Positions 46,919 through 58,527 of a DNA stretch of 64,000 nucleotides are shown here, piece after piece. The notes beneath the pieces are model-generated. The model saw only the letters and a program-made list of their open reading frames with translations, was not told where the DNA came from and ran no database searches. Source of the stretch: Lytechinus variegatus (lineage: Eukaryota > Echinodermata > Echinoidea > Temnopleuroida > Toxopneustidae). The translations under genes were made by a program, and so were the position numbers. The DNA lies in contig NC_054746.1 in NCBI RefSeq assembly GCF_018143015.1, forward strand, positions 39,558,687 through 39,622,686, given 5' to 3'. The stretch's first letter is position 1, and each line of letters starts with the position of its first letter.

Positions 46919-47778
46919 CATGAACTTACGACAGGTGTCAGATGTATTGCCTTGGCTTGCACCTGTAACATATAGAAGCCTACATATAACTTTCCACTGT
47001 TGCGGACACCATTCCTAAAGTATCGTTACAAATGCTAATGTAAATTTCAAAATTATACATTGAGCAACTGCCTTAACAGTACTTGTTTTCCAACACTTGG
47101 AATTTGTTTTGCTTTCAGCTGACGCAAGAGAACTATAAAAAGAACATCTTTGGCAAAGGCAAACTATGTACATAAAAACAATATACAAAGAAATTTTAAA
47201 TGTGTAACACTTGTACACAAACAAATACATTAATAAATGTGAAAAAATTAAGACACGTGTGACTGATCGAATGCTTAACATGAGGAACATGTCAAAGACA
47301 TGAAACCTTAAAGGAGCTAACACCCCCCCCCCTTTAACATGTTTACAAAATTAACGAATATTACTGGAGGGAGAAACCACAATGTGGCAGAAAAAATCTA
47401 ATCATTACAGTATATAGAGCAGGTATATATCAGTATCAAAACAACTGATAAAAAGTTGTGTGTTCATTTCCAATGTTAGTAGCACTTTGTGTTCAATAAA
47501 ATAAATGAACTTGAATTTTGTTCTCTGTAATTGTAAACAAAATGAAGACCGTGAATGCAGGACCGCTATTCTTTATGTATTTCCCATTTCTGGGTACCTT
47601 TTTCTCTGTAGAGGACCACTTTCGCTCCAACAATTAACCGTTATTTTTGTAGACAGCTTCTTTTCTTTTCTCAACTTGTATGCAACTTTGGCCAACTCAC
47701 TGCGTGTTGCCTTCAATGCTGGAGGCAAGTCTGTTCTCACTGTAAGCCTAGATGTTTCTTGTGTAACAGGTGGGTATT
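46919..47778 (-). mobile_element. L1/Tx1-like LINE, 5' part (ORF1 end)
   Basis: Continuation of the minus-strand LINE across the 7.3-kb insertion. From 47778 to a TAA at 47573-47575 a frame reads TVRTDLPPALKATRSELAKV and AYKLRKEKKLSTKI, like the C-terminal domain of LINE ORF1 proteins. The LINE is cut off inside ORF1 at 47778, next to the right attacaataa (47779-47788), so it was 5'-truncated when it inserted. Confidence 0.65.
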
Positions 47779-48010
47779 ATTACAATAAAATGCATGTAGT
47801 ATAATTGATATATCAATTCCTAAAAATTACTGTATTGCCTCCAAAGGGTTTATATCAGATGTGTGTAGTCAATATTTCATACAAACAATTCAAAAATTTC
47901 ATTTCAATATAAAAACATTTAGTACAACATTAATTCAACATTAATTACTGTGTATAAATAATTATCAATATTCCAGTATGAACAAATTCAAGTTTCATTC
48001 AATAAAAAAA
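47779..48010. repeat. Degenerate minisatellite, right part
   Basis: Continuation of 34800-35508: attacaataaaatgcatgta, aattcctaaaaattactgta, gatgtgtgtagtcaatattt and caaaaatttcatttcaatat. It stops where the plus-strand LINE begins. Confidence 0.75.
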
Positions 48011-48027
48011 ATGAATAATCGTGAATC

Positions 48028-48279
48028 GTGAAATTGTGTTCTTACAAACAGAAGGCGCAATTTATGAAAGCGAAAAAGACATTGAAAGGGAGTGGAATTT
48101 CTATTCAAGAAGATTTGACACTGACAACCCTAAAACTCCTCAAGAAGACAAGCCAACACAAAAATGTAAACGCGGCATGGACAAGTGATGGCCGTGTTAT
48201 CGCCTCAGTGAAAACAACAGATCCTAACACTTCAATGAAGAAACAAATCTTTAGAGATAGTGACCTTCTTGCCTTATAA
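48028..48279 (+). CDS. LINE ORF1 C-terminal fragment
   Basis: Frame ends KKTLKGSGISIQEDLT, TLKLLKKTSQHKNVNAAWTS, DGRVIASVKTTDP, a pattern seen in ORF1 or ORF1-like proteins of invertebrate LINEs. It acts (by family knowledge) in RNA binding. The start is lost through 5' truncation. Confidence 0.7.
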   Translation: MKLCSYKQKAQFMKAKKTLKGSGISIQEDLTLTTLKLLKKTSQHKNVNAAWTSDGRVIASVKTTDPNTSMKKQIFRDSDLLAL

Positions 48280-48915
48280 ACTCTACAAACGCTACAGTTT
48301 GTATATTCCTAGTAGATCCTTAAAAACTGTGTTATATCAAATACCCTTCTATATGTAATATTCACGAAACTGTTGTTTAAATAAAACCATATTATATTTA
48401 CAACTTAACATTAATGTACGCATACATACAAAGATTGTAATTTTATATTCTCCATCGACATGTCTGAATAACTCCTTGTATGTCACAGTACAACTTCAAC
48501 CCGATAAATTTATGTTTTCTTAATTACAGTCCAATCAAATGTCATATCAACATATCATTTCATTATGCATATTTATCATGTTTCTATATATTTGCTGAAG
48601 GCAAACTCAAAATTGACGAATTTTCCTCCAGATTATCCAAATTGTTTATACGCTATACAAGTCTATAATTGTTTTATACTCTTATATTCTATTTTATTTT
48701 TCAACAATTATATTTGTTTCTATTTTTGCCTTGTGTGTACATATTCTGTACTAGATCTTTAATGGGCTTCTGTAGATGTTTTTCCCATGTATTTACTCTT
48801 TCAAATTCACATTGTAACATTTGCCATTACCACTTTAAGAACATGTCGTTAGATATCAATGCCAGTGACTTAACTTTAGTAGTATATTGCATGAACGAGC
48901 AACGTAAATCATTAA

Positions 48916-51876
48916 ATGACTGAGTCTTTAAACATGTCTTTATCTGACGAAGAACTGAAATCCAATGAATGCCACTATTATTTACCCGACGAGCTTAACT
49001 CCTGTCATAATTGTAACGACGAGTCTTATTTCAGCTTACTACACTTAAATGCCCGGAGTTTAAGTCGCAACTTTGACAATGTATCTAATCTACTTAAATC
49101 CCTAAACAATTCATTTTCCATCATTGGAGTAAGTGAATCATGGTTAAACCCTAATTCTCCTACTTTATTTAACATGGAAGGTTATCAGATGTTACGTTAT
49201 GACAGATTACATGGACGTGGAGGAGGTGTAGTATTATATGTAAAAGAAAATATTTCCTTTCAATTAATGACCCCTCTGTCCGAATCACCAGACTTTGAGA
49301 TGCTTTTTGTGGAAATTTCCAATGTTAAATGTAAAAATGTAATTGTAGGCGTAGCATATCGCCCACCCGGTACGAATATTGATTCATTTACTCATCAATT
49401 AGAATCATGTATCAGTAATTTTTCGAAAGGCGGCAAACATATATATCTAATGGGCGACTTTAATATAAACTTACTTTCAAAAAATGACAAGTCTTATAAT
49501 ACTTTCATATCGTTATTGAATAGTTACGCCCTCTATCCATTAATAGACAAACCTACCAGAGTATCCCCGACATCCGCAACGCTTTTAGATAACATTTTCA
49601 CAAATATTGTAGAAGATTTTCAAAGTGGTATTTTATACTATGATGTATCAGATCACCTTCCTATTTTTACAATATCAAGAAAAACACAAGGGAAACGATA
49701 TGAATCTAATGAATACTTTAATAGAAATTATTCAGTCGAAAATATAAACTCCCTTAAAATCGATCTTATAAAAGAAACCTGGTCAGATGTATTTCAAGTA
49801 ACACATGGTGTGAACATAGCATATGAACTTTTTCTTCAAAAATTTAAGGAATATTATGATAAAAATATACCTTGTTTGCTCAAAAAGAAAAGAAAAAATA
49901 ATATTCATAATCCTTGGATTACCAATGCAATAATGAATTCTATTCGAAAAAAGGATCGATTATATAAGTTGTATATACGCAATCCTAGCAATGCCGTCCA
50001 ACATAATAAATTTAAGGCTTATCGTAACAAACTAACAGCCATTATTAGAGCATCACGCAAAATGTATTATACAAATAAACTTAAAAGAGTGTCGGGAAAT
50101 ATGTCTGCTACCTGGTCCATCTTAAACAATATCTTAGGCAGGGGTAAAAGAACAGAATTCACAAAAGAAATGTACTCTGAAAAAGAAAAGACTAGTGACC
50201 CACAGAAAATTGTAAACATCTTAAATAAATATTTTGTAAACATAGGTCCAACTTTATCAAAAACTTTTACAACCAATGAGCACTCTTTTAAAGATTTTTT
50301 ACCTGAACGAGCTGAAAACTCGATATTTTTCAAACCCGTAAGACCACACGAAGTTATATCCATAGTAAAATCCCTTAAAAATACCAAAACTTGTGGGCAT
50401 GACGATATCAACTCATTTATCTTAAAACAAATAATTTTCTTTATAGCAGATCCACTTTGTCATATTTTCAATTTATCATTGTCTCTTGGGTGCTATCCGA
50501 ATTCTTTCAAATTAGCACGCGTCGTACCAATATTTAAAAAGGGAAATCGGATCCAATGTGAAAATTACCGACCCATATCTATTTTACCCTCTTTATCTAA
50601 AATCTTAGAAAGAATAATCCATAACCAGGTATATAATTTTTTAGACAAAAACAATTTACTTTGCACCGCCCAATATGGTTTTAGGAGACATCATTCAACG
50701 GAATTAGCAGTTTTGGATTTATATGATAGAATAACTAACTCCCTTGCAAAAAAACAATATATAACCGGATTATTTTTGGACCTTTCAAAAGCGTTCGACA
50801 CGCTCGATCACTCAATTTTAATACATAAACTTGAATGTTATGGCATAAGGGGTACGCCTCTGGCATGGTTTAGAGATTATTTAAAAAATAGAATTCAATA
50901 CACTGAGGTCGATGTTCATAAATCACAAATTTTAGAGCTCCAGTGTGGCGTCCCACAAGGATCCATACTTGGGCCGCTTCTCTTTATAATATATATGAAC
51001 GACATTGTAAAGTCTTCTGAAAAGCTTAGTTATGTGTTATTTGCAGATGATACGACACTGCTATATTCTCATTATGATTTTAACAAAATGATAAACACCA
51101 TCAATGTAGAATTACGTAAATTAACTAACTGGCTACAATGTAATAAGTTATCTCTCAACCTCAGTAAAACAAATTATGTTATATTTCACAACACAAACAA
51201 AAACATTATGGAAGACCAGAGCCAAATCTTAATAGACAATACCATAATTGAAAGGAAAACTAATGTTAAATTTCTTGGTGTTATTCTTGATCAACATTTA
51301 AACTGGAATTTGCATTTTCAGCATCTAAGAACTCATATTTCTAGAATTATTGGTATTATGTTCAAACTAAAAGATACGTTAATGCCAAAGTCTATTATAC
51401 TATTGTACAATTCTTTCATATTATCTTATTTATCTTATGCTAATATTGCTTGGGGTTGTGGAACCAAAAGAAACGTTAATTCCTTACTGTTATTGCAGAA
51501 AAGAGCCATAAGAATTTGCACAAGTTCTCCTTACTTAGCCCATACTGATCCAATTTTCAAAAAACTGAACATATTAAAAATATCTGATATCAATATCTTA
51601 CAAACTGCAAACTTTATGTTCAATTATGCTAATCACTTGGTTCCAAGCAATTTTAATTCAATGTTTATACGTAATACCCAGGTTCATGAACACAATACCA
51701 GAAGTTCCAACAATTTTCATCTTAGTAATCCCAAAACAGTACTTGCTTATAAATCCATCAGACATAGAGGACCCGATGTTTGGCACTCACTGCCTCGTAA
51801 AATAAAAGAATGTTCTTCGCTTTCTTCTTTCAAACGTAAGCTAAAAAAACATATCATATCATCATATGACTCATGA
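48916..51876 (+). CDS. LINE ORF2: endonuclease / reverse transcriptase, 986 aa, intact
   Basis: Apurinic-type endonuclease at ~41-250 (LLHLNARSLS, GVSESWL, DRLHGRGGGVV, MGDFNINLL, SDHLPIF). Reverse transcriptase at ~520-800: ENYRPISILPSLSKILERI, LDLSKAFDTLDH, GVPQGSILGPLLF, FADDTTLLYS (catalytic ADD at ~709-711). The C-terminus HEHNTRSSNNFHL and GPDVWHSLPRKIK is typical of these proteins. No frame break over 2.96 kb, and all expected catalytic motifs are present. The start ATG at 48916 lies in a Thr/Ser/acidic N-terminal stretch; a start a few codons later is possible. Target-primed reverse transcription enzyme; jockey/CR1/L2 group, clade not decided. Confidence 0.93.
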   Translation: MTESLNMSLSDEELKSNECHYYLPDELNSCHNCNDESYFSLLHLNARSLSRNFDNVSNLLKSLNNSFSIIGVSESWLNPNSPTLFNMEGYQMLRYDRLHGRGGGVVLYVKENISFQLMTPLSESPDFEMLFVEISNVKCKNVIVGVAYRPPGTNIDSFTHQLESCISNFSKGGKHIYLMGDFNINLLSKNDKSYNTFISLLNSYALYPLIDKPTRVSPTSATLLDNIFTNIVEDFQSGILYYDVSDHLPIFTISRKTQGKRYESNEYFNRNYSVENINSLKIDLIKETWSDVFQVTHGVNIAYELFLQKFKEYYDKNIPCLLKKKRKNNIHNPWITNAIMNSIRKKDRLYKLYIRNPSNAVQHNKFKAYRNKLTAIIRASRKMYYTNKLKRVSGNMSATWSILNNILGRGKRTEFTKEMYSEKEKTSDPQKIVNILNKYFVNIGPTLSKTFTTNEHSFKDFLPERAENSIFFKPVRPHEVISIVKSLKNTKTCGHDDINSFILKQIIFFIADPLCHIFNLSLSLGCYPNSFKLARVVPIFKKGNRIQCENYRPISILPSLSKILERIIHNQVYNFLDKNNLLCTAQYGFRRHHSTELAVLDLYDRITNSLAKKQYITGLFLDLSKAFDTLDHSILIHKLECYGIRGTPLAWFRDYLKNRIQYTEVDVHKSQILELQCGVPQGSILGPLLFIIYMNDIVKSSEKLSYVLFADDTTLLYSHYDFNKMINTINVELRKLTNWLQCNKLSLNLSKTNYVIFHNTNKNIMEDQSQILIDNTIIERKTNVKFLGVILDQHLNWNLHFQHLRTHISRIIGIMFKLKDTLMPKSIILLYNSFILSYLSYANIAWGCGTKRNVNSLLLLQKRAIRICTSSPYLAHTDPIFKKLNILKISDINILQTANFMFNYANHLVPSNFNSMFIRNTQVHEHNTRSSNNFHLSNPKTVLAYKSIRHRGPDVWHSLPRKIKECSSLSSFKRKLKKHIISSYDS

Positions 51877-52397
51877 ATTTTTTTCTTAAAGTGTATTTAG
51901 ATAATTTATAATTGTTACACTGGTTTCCAGTTCCCGATTGGGGGGGGGGTAGGACATCTGTACTTTTTTCCCCTTCATGTCCTCATTTCTAATATGTCAA
52001 TATTTGTATCGCCATGATGGCACTCGGGGTCTGCCTCGTCAAGACCTTTCGGTCTTTTGCAGTCTCCCAAATTTCATTTTGTATTCATGTATGTTTAATT
52101 GCTTTCTTATCAATTATGTATTTTTCTGATATTGTATCTTGTGTTTTTTATTGAATGGAATTTGAATAAATTGAATTGAATTGAATAAATCATTATAGTA
52201 TATCAAGTATTATTCGCTTTGTTGCTTTAAAGGGAGGGGGGAGCTTGATGTCGTGTTTTCTCATACAGACTTAGGCCTAGCACGACGCAAACCCCTCCTG
52301 ATTCTTTTCTCCTATTCTGCGTCATTTTTTCCTTCTTCATCCCTCCCTCTTTGACTACTTGAAAAATAGGGGGCGGGGCGAATGATATAGCTTTATA

Positions 52398-52717
52398 CAG
52401 TGGCGTAACAGGCGGGGGGGCAAGCTGCCCCCTTGGCGGATTTCAACGGGAAAGTATAGTACTGCCCCAAAAGTTCTACAACCGAGAACAACAAAGAAAA
52501 AATGAAAGGAAGGTGTAAAACATGATGTTATTTTCTGAATACCATATCAAAATCAATCTCAAAGTTAGATTCTCATGGAAAGGTATTTTTTTCTCGCTCG
52601 TGCACGTGCCATGCTGTGCTACCTCTATTTTACTTATCACACATTGAGCTTCGCCCTAATGCTCAGGGTACAATAAAAAAATCCCCCCCCCCTGCCACCG
52701 ACCATTGTTACGCCCTG
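52398..52717. mobile_element. hAT-like MITE
   Basis: Ends cagtggcgtaacaggcgggg (left) and ttgttacgccctg (right) are imperfect inverted repeats. Flanks gctttata (52390-52397) and actttata (52718-52725) form an 8-bp duplication with one change. 320 bp, with an inner ctcgctcg patch. Family members at 55580-55950 and, reversed, 42545-42965. Confidence 0.85.
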
Positions 52718-52739
52718 ACTTTATAGGCTTAAAATCTAC

Positions 52740-53100
52740 TTCGCAATAGTATACTGATACACTAAAAAAAACCGTGACCAAAGTGCATTAGCAACATTTT
52801 ATCACGATGGTTATTCTAATTCTTCCAGAGTAAGTGCTGCTTCAAGATGATGCAGATACTAAACGCACTGGTTGTCTTCTTTCAAGCTCAAGATCTGGGA
52901 TAAATAGAAGATAGGCCTACACGAATCAGTGAAACTGGAACATAAGATACATACGCACATTGCAATACTTACGTTACGCCATGAACAGCTACACGCAATA
53001 TAGTATTCAAATCACAATACGGTATAGTACAGTATTTTGCAAAATGTAGGTCCTTTTGTGAGACCACATTAATATGCGCACAATGTCATATCGCAAGCTT
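52740..53100. repeat. Dispersed repeat family B, copy 3
   Basis: Matches 24060-24260 and 25125-25340: gatctgggataaatagaaga, taggcctacacgaatcagtg, acgttacgccatgaacagct, ccttttgtgagaccaca. The shared part resumes at ~53440-53620 (gtcaaagcaaggtcagcaca, gatctagtagg), so a later element at 53158 may have split it. Confidence 0.65.
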
Positions 53101-53157
53101 AAGTGGGGATTCTAGCATGTGGGGAATCCCAGCTGGGATTCCCGCGTCTATCATGTC

Positions 53158-53427
53158 TATGGCAAACCGTTTGTGTAAAAACTAGATAAACTCTGTTTTT
53201 CTCAGATAAACCGAGATTATCTGAAAAACCGTGCTTATCAACTGATAAACACAGCTTTTCACAGATAAACTAAGTTTATCAACTCATAAACTTAGTTTTT
53301 CAAGAAGAACTTAGTTTTTCTTGAGAAAAACTGTGTTTATCTGAGATAAACATAGTTTTTCTGAAAAAAGAACAGTTATTTGAGAAAAACAGAGTTTATC
53401 TAGTTTTTACACAAACGGCTTGCCATA
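53158..53427. mobile_element. Palindromic MITE of AAACT/TTTATC words
   Basis: The left arm tatggcaaaccgtttgtgta, aaaactagataaactctgtt is mirrored by the right arm aacagagtttatctagtttt, tacacaaacggcttgccata. The arms continue inward as runs of aaactaagtttatc / gataaacttagttttt, so almost the whole 270 bp is self-complementary. Confidence 0.85.
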
Positions 53428-53919
53428 CGCGTCATGTGGAAATACCCACTGATTTATAGAGATCAGTGGAAATACCCGATGTCAAAGCAAGGTCAGCACA
53501 TGAATTGCACATTGCTTTTTTGGTGGATCCACTGTATGAAAAAATAATATTGACTAAGATCTAGTAGGTAAGAGAAATCTATCAGAAATTTATTTCAGAA
53601 CCGGGAAGAAATTTTAATGCTGATAGATGCTATAAATATGGTTATTAAAAGAATTTAAGCTCTTTATATCATGCATAATATCTGTAGCTATCGTATTCGT
53701 ATCCAAAGGTTTTGTTTGTTTTATTTCCGAAATTATAAAAACACAATTTGACATAAACAACAACCAATAGTGTATATGATATGATTGGATGGCCCGTCAG
53801 AGCTGATATAATATACAGCTGTGTCCTTTCATGGGATGGGGTCTAACATAATGATAATAATATATATAAACAATAATATAACATAGACTATTTTATATAG
53901 CATACATAAAAAAGTAGCA

Positions 53920-54900
53920 AAAATTCATCCTATTTACAAAAAAGGAGTAAACAGTCGCTTTCAAACATTTTCAAAGATATTCGAACGTTTGATATCGCTT
54001 CATGCCCTTTTTATGTGACAATAACATTTTGTATTCGAAATAGTTTGGTTTTAGACATGGCTACTCTTCTTACATGGCATTACTTGAATTCACTTCCACA
54101 ATTACAAAGGCCTTTGAAAACAATTTACAGTCCGGGTATATTTCTAGATTTATCAAAGGCCTTTGATTGTATTAGTCATTCAATATTATTACAGAAAGTT
54201 ACAAAAATTATGGTGTAAGAGGAGTAGCACTTGACTGGTTTAAGAGTTATCTTCAGGACAGAAAATAATATGTTTCTTTTGACAATGTCTCTTCTGAGAT
54301 GAAACATGTCAACATCGGAGTGCCCCAAGGTTCTGTGTTAGGCCCTTCAATTTCTATTTTTTTTTATAAATGATTTACAACATGCTAGTAATATCCTACA
54401 CTCTATATTTTTGCAGATGATACAAACTTGTTTTTGCCTGGGGATGATATAGATGGTTTAACTTCAACAATGAATATAGAACTGAAAAAAATAAATGAAT
54501 TGTATCTTGCTCGTAAATTAAAATTGAATGTTGACAAGACATGTTGTATGATATTTCAACCTATATAAATAAGAATTTTTCATCTGATAACTCTGACATT
54601 TTTATTCAAAATAGTAAAATTCCTGTAGTTAATTCTAGGGGTAAATTCTGTATAGACAGAAAATGACTTGGAAAGATCACATGAATTATACATATATCTT
54701 GTGAAGAATCTAATTCCATTGGTGCAATAAACATTAAAAAAATCAATTCCATTAAACATACCCTAATGATATATCAATCAACTGTCTTGCCCTACTTCAA
54801 TTTGTGCAATGGTCCATTTAAGCCGAATAATTGTTTTACAGAAACATGCAAGTTATTCCTCCTCAAGAATCAGTACACAACCTTTGTTAAAAAAATCTTA
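53920..54900 (+). mobile_element. Degraded LINE reverse-transcriptase fragment
   Basis: Pieces in several frames encode FGFRHGYSSYMALLEF, LDLSKAFDCISHSILLQK, GVPQGSVLGP, ADDTNLF and KLKLNVDKTCCMIF, the palm motifs of a LINE reverse transcriptase. Many stops and shifts; no endonuclease. Old, and distinct from the intact LINE at 48-52 kb. Confidence 0.8.
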
Positions 54901-55239
54901 ATTTACTCACTCTCAGTCATATAAACGGCTATCAAATTGCAAGAAGAACATGTGAGGGAGTACAAAATATTCTGAAATACTAATACATAAGCATTGACAC
55001 TGGCATGATAAGCAAGAGAGGGATATAAAATCAAAAGATATGGCACGGGCAAGATTGGCGGGAAATGGGAGAAAGAGGCAAAAAGAGACAGAAAATGAAG
55101 GTAGATCTTAAAATCAGAATAATGAAGAAAAGGGAAAGAGAACATGCACGACCGAGCTTCCGAGAATTGAAAAATATATAGAACGGGGAAGAAAGGTGGA
55201 TGGCGTCTAAACTTACTAAAGCTACTAGAATTTAATTTC

Positions 55240-55520
55240 AAAATAATTTTGAAAGGCCAAAATTTTCTGGCTCGGTTCGCTCGCAGGCGACTTTACAAAT
55301 GTTTCCACAGGTTTTGTCGTGCTGCCTCAAACTATTTCGTTCATTATTAGCAACTGCGTTGAAGTTAACATTATGTTGTCCTCGCAATTTGATTAAAAAA
55401 AGTGGCCATCTGCGATTTTTAAAAATATCACGAGGTTCCGGGGGCTCCACCCTAGACCAGTGGCAGCACCAAGGGGGAGGCACGGGGGGCATTTCCTTCC
55501 TGTGAGTTGCCCCCCCCCCC
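55240..55520 (-). repeat. Repeat fragment, second copy of the 43.5-kb unit
   Basis: Reverse-oriented match to 43480-43790 (gcgatttttaaaaatatcac, gaggttccgggggctccacc, cgtgctgcct). It merges into the MITE-like repeat at 55580. Confidence 0.55.
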
Positions 55521-55579
55521 ATTTTTTGAAAAATAAAAAAAGGTGTATAGTAAATGTTGTCATATAAGCATCCTACTAA

Positions 55580-55950
55580 AGCTGCAAAGTGCTCCAAAAC
55601 AGATTGCCCCGGACCCGATTTGCATAGCATGCCCAAAAAGTTCTACAACCGAGAACAAAAAAATATAAGAAGAAAGGAAAAGAAGGGAAGATGTCAGATA
55701 TGATATAATTTTCTGAATGCCATATCAAAATCAATCTCAAAGTTAGATTCGCATGGAAAGGTGATTTTTTTTCTCGCTCGCTTCGCTCGCTTTAAGCAAA
55801 CTTTTGCTCCGCGCGCCATGCAGTGCCCCCTCTTTTTTGAGTTATCGCGCATTGGGCTTCGCCCTAATAATGCTCGGGGTACAATAAAAAAAATCTTGTC
55901 CATACCATGATATGACCGGGAAATTTGGCTCTTGAGTCTTGACAACCCCG
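55580..55950 (+). repeat. hAT-like MITE family member
   Basis: Interior like 52398-52717: aaaagttctacaaccgagaa, ccatatcaaaatcaatctca, aagttagattcgcatggaaa, gcattgggcttcgccctaat. The right side has ccccgccaccgacattc. The left end is unclear because of the adjoining repeat. Confidence 0.65.
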
Positions 55951-56510
55951 CCACCGACATTCATTTTGAAAAAGGAAAATATAAACAAACAGATTTTATA
56001 AACTAGAAAGAAAGGTAATGAATATCAATTACTGTATTATGATTTTGAAGTTTCCAACAAAAAAATCTTGCCGTACACAGATAAGAATCGTGAAGAGAAC
56101 CTTGAAACAGACGGGACTAATTACGAACCTGCCTGCATAAAGACGCATCCTCGTAAAATAGACTAAATCTGCATGATTTATTTCGAAAATTGATTTAGCG
56201 CGGTCATTCTGCAGGGGGTAATCAGCCTCTTTATTTTAGTATTTCCAGTGACATGAATAGGGATTTAATATGTACTCTCTATAATCAGGAAGTCTGGAGT
56301 CACATTCTGCTCTAAATACCCTTACGTTAAATACTAGAAGATTATTGTTAAATGTATGATTACTGAGGGTTTGGGAGGGATCAGGGAGTAATGAGCTGGT
56401 GGGTTTTCAACTCCATTTTCTGTATAGCATTCTCGTCGTGTAATTTACCGTATTGAAGATATTAATGACTTATATATCTGGACCTCCGAAGGGGCGGGTG
56501 CAATAACAAT

Positions 56511-57102
56511 TTAAAGGTCAAGTCCACCTCAGAAAAATGTTGATTTGAATCAATAGAGTAAAATCAGACAAGCACAATGCTAAAAAAATTCATCAAAATC
56601 GGATGTAAAATAAGAGTTATGACATTTCAAAGTTTCTCTTATTTTCAACAAAATTAATTATATGAACGAGCCAGTTACGTCCTAATGAGAGAGTCGATGA
56701 AGTCACTATTTCTTTTGTTTTTTATTGTTTGAATTAAACAATATTTCAATTTTTACGAATTTGACGATTAGGACCTCCTTGCCTGAAGCATAAAATGTTA
56801 AAATAATGGAATCCCACGTGTTCAGGGAGGAATGAAACTTCATTTCACTTGACAATGACGAGAAAATACAAATATTTCATATAATAAAATACAAAAGAAA
56901 TAGTGAGTGAGTGATGTCATCAACTCTCTCATTTGGAACTTGCTCGTTCATATAACTATTTTGTTGAAAATAAGCGAAACTTTAAAATGTCATAACTTTC
57001 TTATTATACATCCGATTTTGATGAAATTTTCAGTGTTATGCTTGTTGAATTTTTCTTTTTTTATTCAAATCAAGTTTATGTTTGGGTGGACTTTTCCTTT
57101 AA
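56511..57102. mobile_element. TTAA-flanked MITE (piggyBac-type), 1
   Basis: TTAA at 56511-56514 and 57099-57102. Ends aggtcaagtccacctcag and gggtggacttttcct are inverted. The arms continue inward (atgttgatttgaat / attcaaatcaag; gacatttcaaagttt / aaactttaaaatgtc). Non-coding. The TTAA target is the hallmark of piggyBac. Confidence 0.88.
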
Positions 57103-58209
57103 GTGCCGTCGAAAGTGGTAAATTGCACTAAATTTTTTTTACATTGATCAAGCTGATATATTTATGAAATCATACTTTGGGCTCTTATTCACTATAATTT
57201 AAGCTCCTAGAAATTTATTTTGGTAAAAACATTATTTGTATAGCATTCCTAACAATTATAAATTGAAATAATGCCTTATAAGTAATTTTTTTCAATTTCT
57301 TGTTTCTTCGGGTTTTGTTCTTTTTATCTTTGCTATCTTTCGAGGAAACTTCTCTGTATTTAATGCCGGTTGTCATTAAAAGTAAAAATAATCACTCATT
57401 TATGGATTTTGGCTGAGTGACCGCATGTTGTGTATTGACTTTCTACATCAAATCACTTTTTGAGAAATTCTTTGTTCTGACAGGTTTTGACATACCCTTA
57501 CTGTTGCGTAATTTCGTAAGTGCGTATCCGGTTGTCAATTTTTTTTAATAGTTGCACAAAACTTAAAAGTAAAAAGTCAGTGGTAAAAACAAATCGCGCG
57601 GCAGATTTATAGTAAAATGAGGAGGGGGAAAAGGCCCCCTCCCCCGATAGTTTGGGGTTAACTTTTATCTTGTGAGTTAGCTGGCACATACAAATATCTC
57701 TTAATATCGAAGGCCTTCCAGGGTTGCAATGCAGTATTTGTACTATCGGGCCTATAATAATTTCCAAACGGATCTCTCACTGTAATTTTACTCTCCCCCA
57801 AATATATATATATTCATATATATACATATGTTAGGTCAAAGAAACTAATAATTCACATTATTTTATACTGCTGTCAATCCGTTAATTTGTATCTGATTTA
57901 TATTACTTTGTAAAATGAGGAGGGACCAGAAAAGTGTGAGAAACTTTATACAAAACAGCTTTTTCCTTTTCCTGATTTCTCGGTTATCTGAGCGAGTTAA
58001 GTATTTTTGCCATAAACCATATGTAACTTGAAATGTGCTCTTCCTCAATTCTGATTAATTTTCAAAATTTATCTATGTTTTTCTGTTGTGATATACACCA
58101 ATGCAATTTGTTGCCAACGTACGGAAGATACTTTCCTTTCTGTAGCTGTGCTTACACAATCAAAGTTTGATGCGCAGATACTAGAACTATTTATGATTGA
58201 TTTGGTGAA
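57103..58209. other. Intergenic, no gene seen
   Basis: AT-rich. Contains a short C/G hairpin gggggaaaaggccccctccccc near 57627. No exon supported. Confidence 0.45.
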
Positions 58210-58445
58210 CATTATAGCACCAGTTTGTGCAATTGTCATGATTGTTGGAAATCAATAAATACATCTACCCCCTCCCCCCAAATATATATATATATGTATA
58301 AATAAAAATTAAAAAAAAATATATATATATCGTGATAAGATTCAATTTGAATATTCATCGATTTAAATGCCTGATTGTATGCACGATCTTTGGAAACTAA
58401 AGCGGCATTTTATCACGATATATATATTTAATTTTTATTTATACA

Positions 58446-58447
<2 letters not shown>

Positions 58448-58524
<77 letters not shown>
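58448..58524. repeat. (TA)n microsatellite
   Basis: Unbroken TA repeats for about 76 bases. Confidence 0.97.

Positions 58525-58527
<3 letters not shown>

Larger units (their letters stand above)
48011..52195 (+). mobile_element. Jockey/CR1-group LINE with intact ORF2
   Basis: 5'-truncated in ORF1 (end of ORF1 at 48279), then a ~640-bp spacer, an uninterrupted ORF2 (48916-51876) and a ~300-bp 3' UTR ending in ttgaattgaattgaataaa near 52190. It lies in the same minisatellite as the L1/Tx1-like LINE. The intact ORF2 implies a young insertion. Left edge approximate; no target duplication identified. Confidence 0.85.

Noticed and set aside
47015-47323. 102-codon minus-strand ORF
   Set aside because: AT-rich, hydrophobic by composition. 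Lies in the LINE spacer between ORF1 and ORF2 with no recognisable motif.
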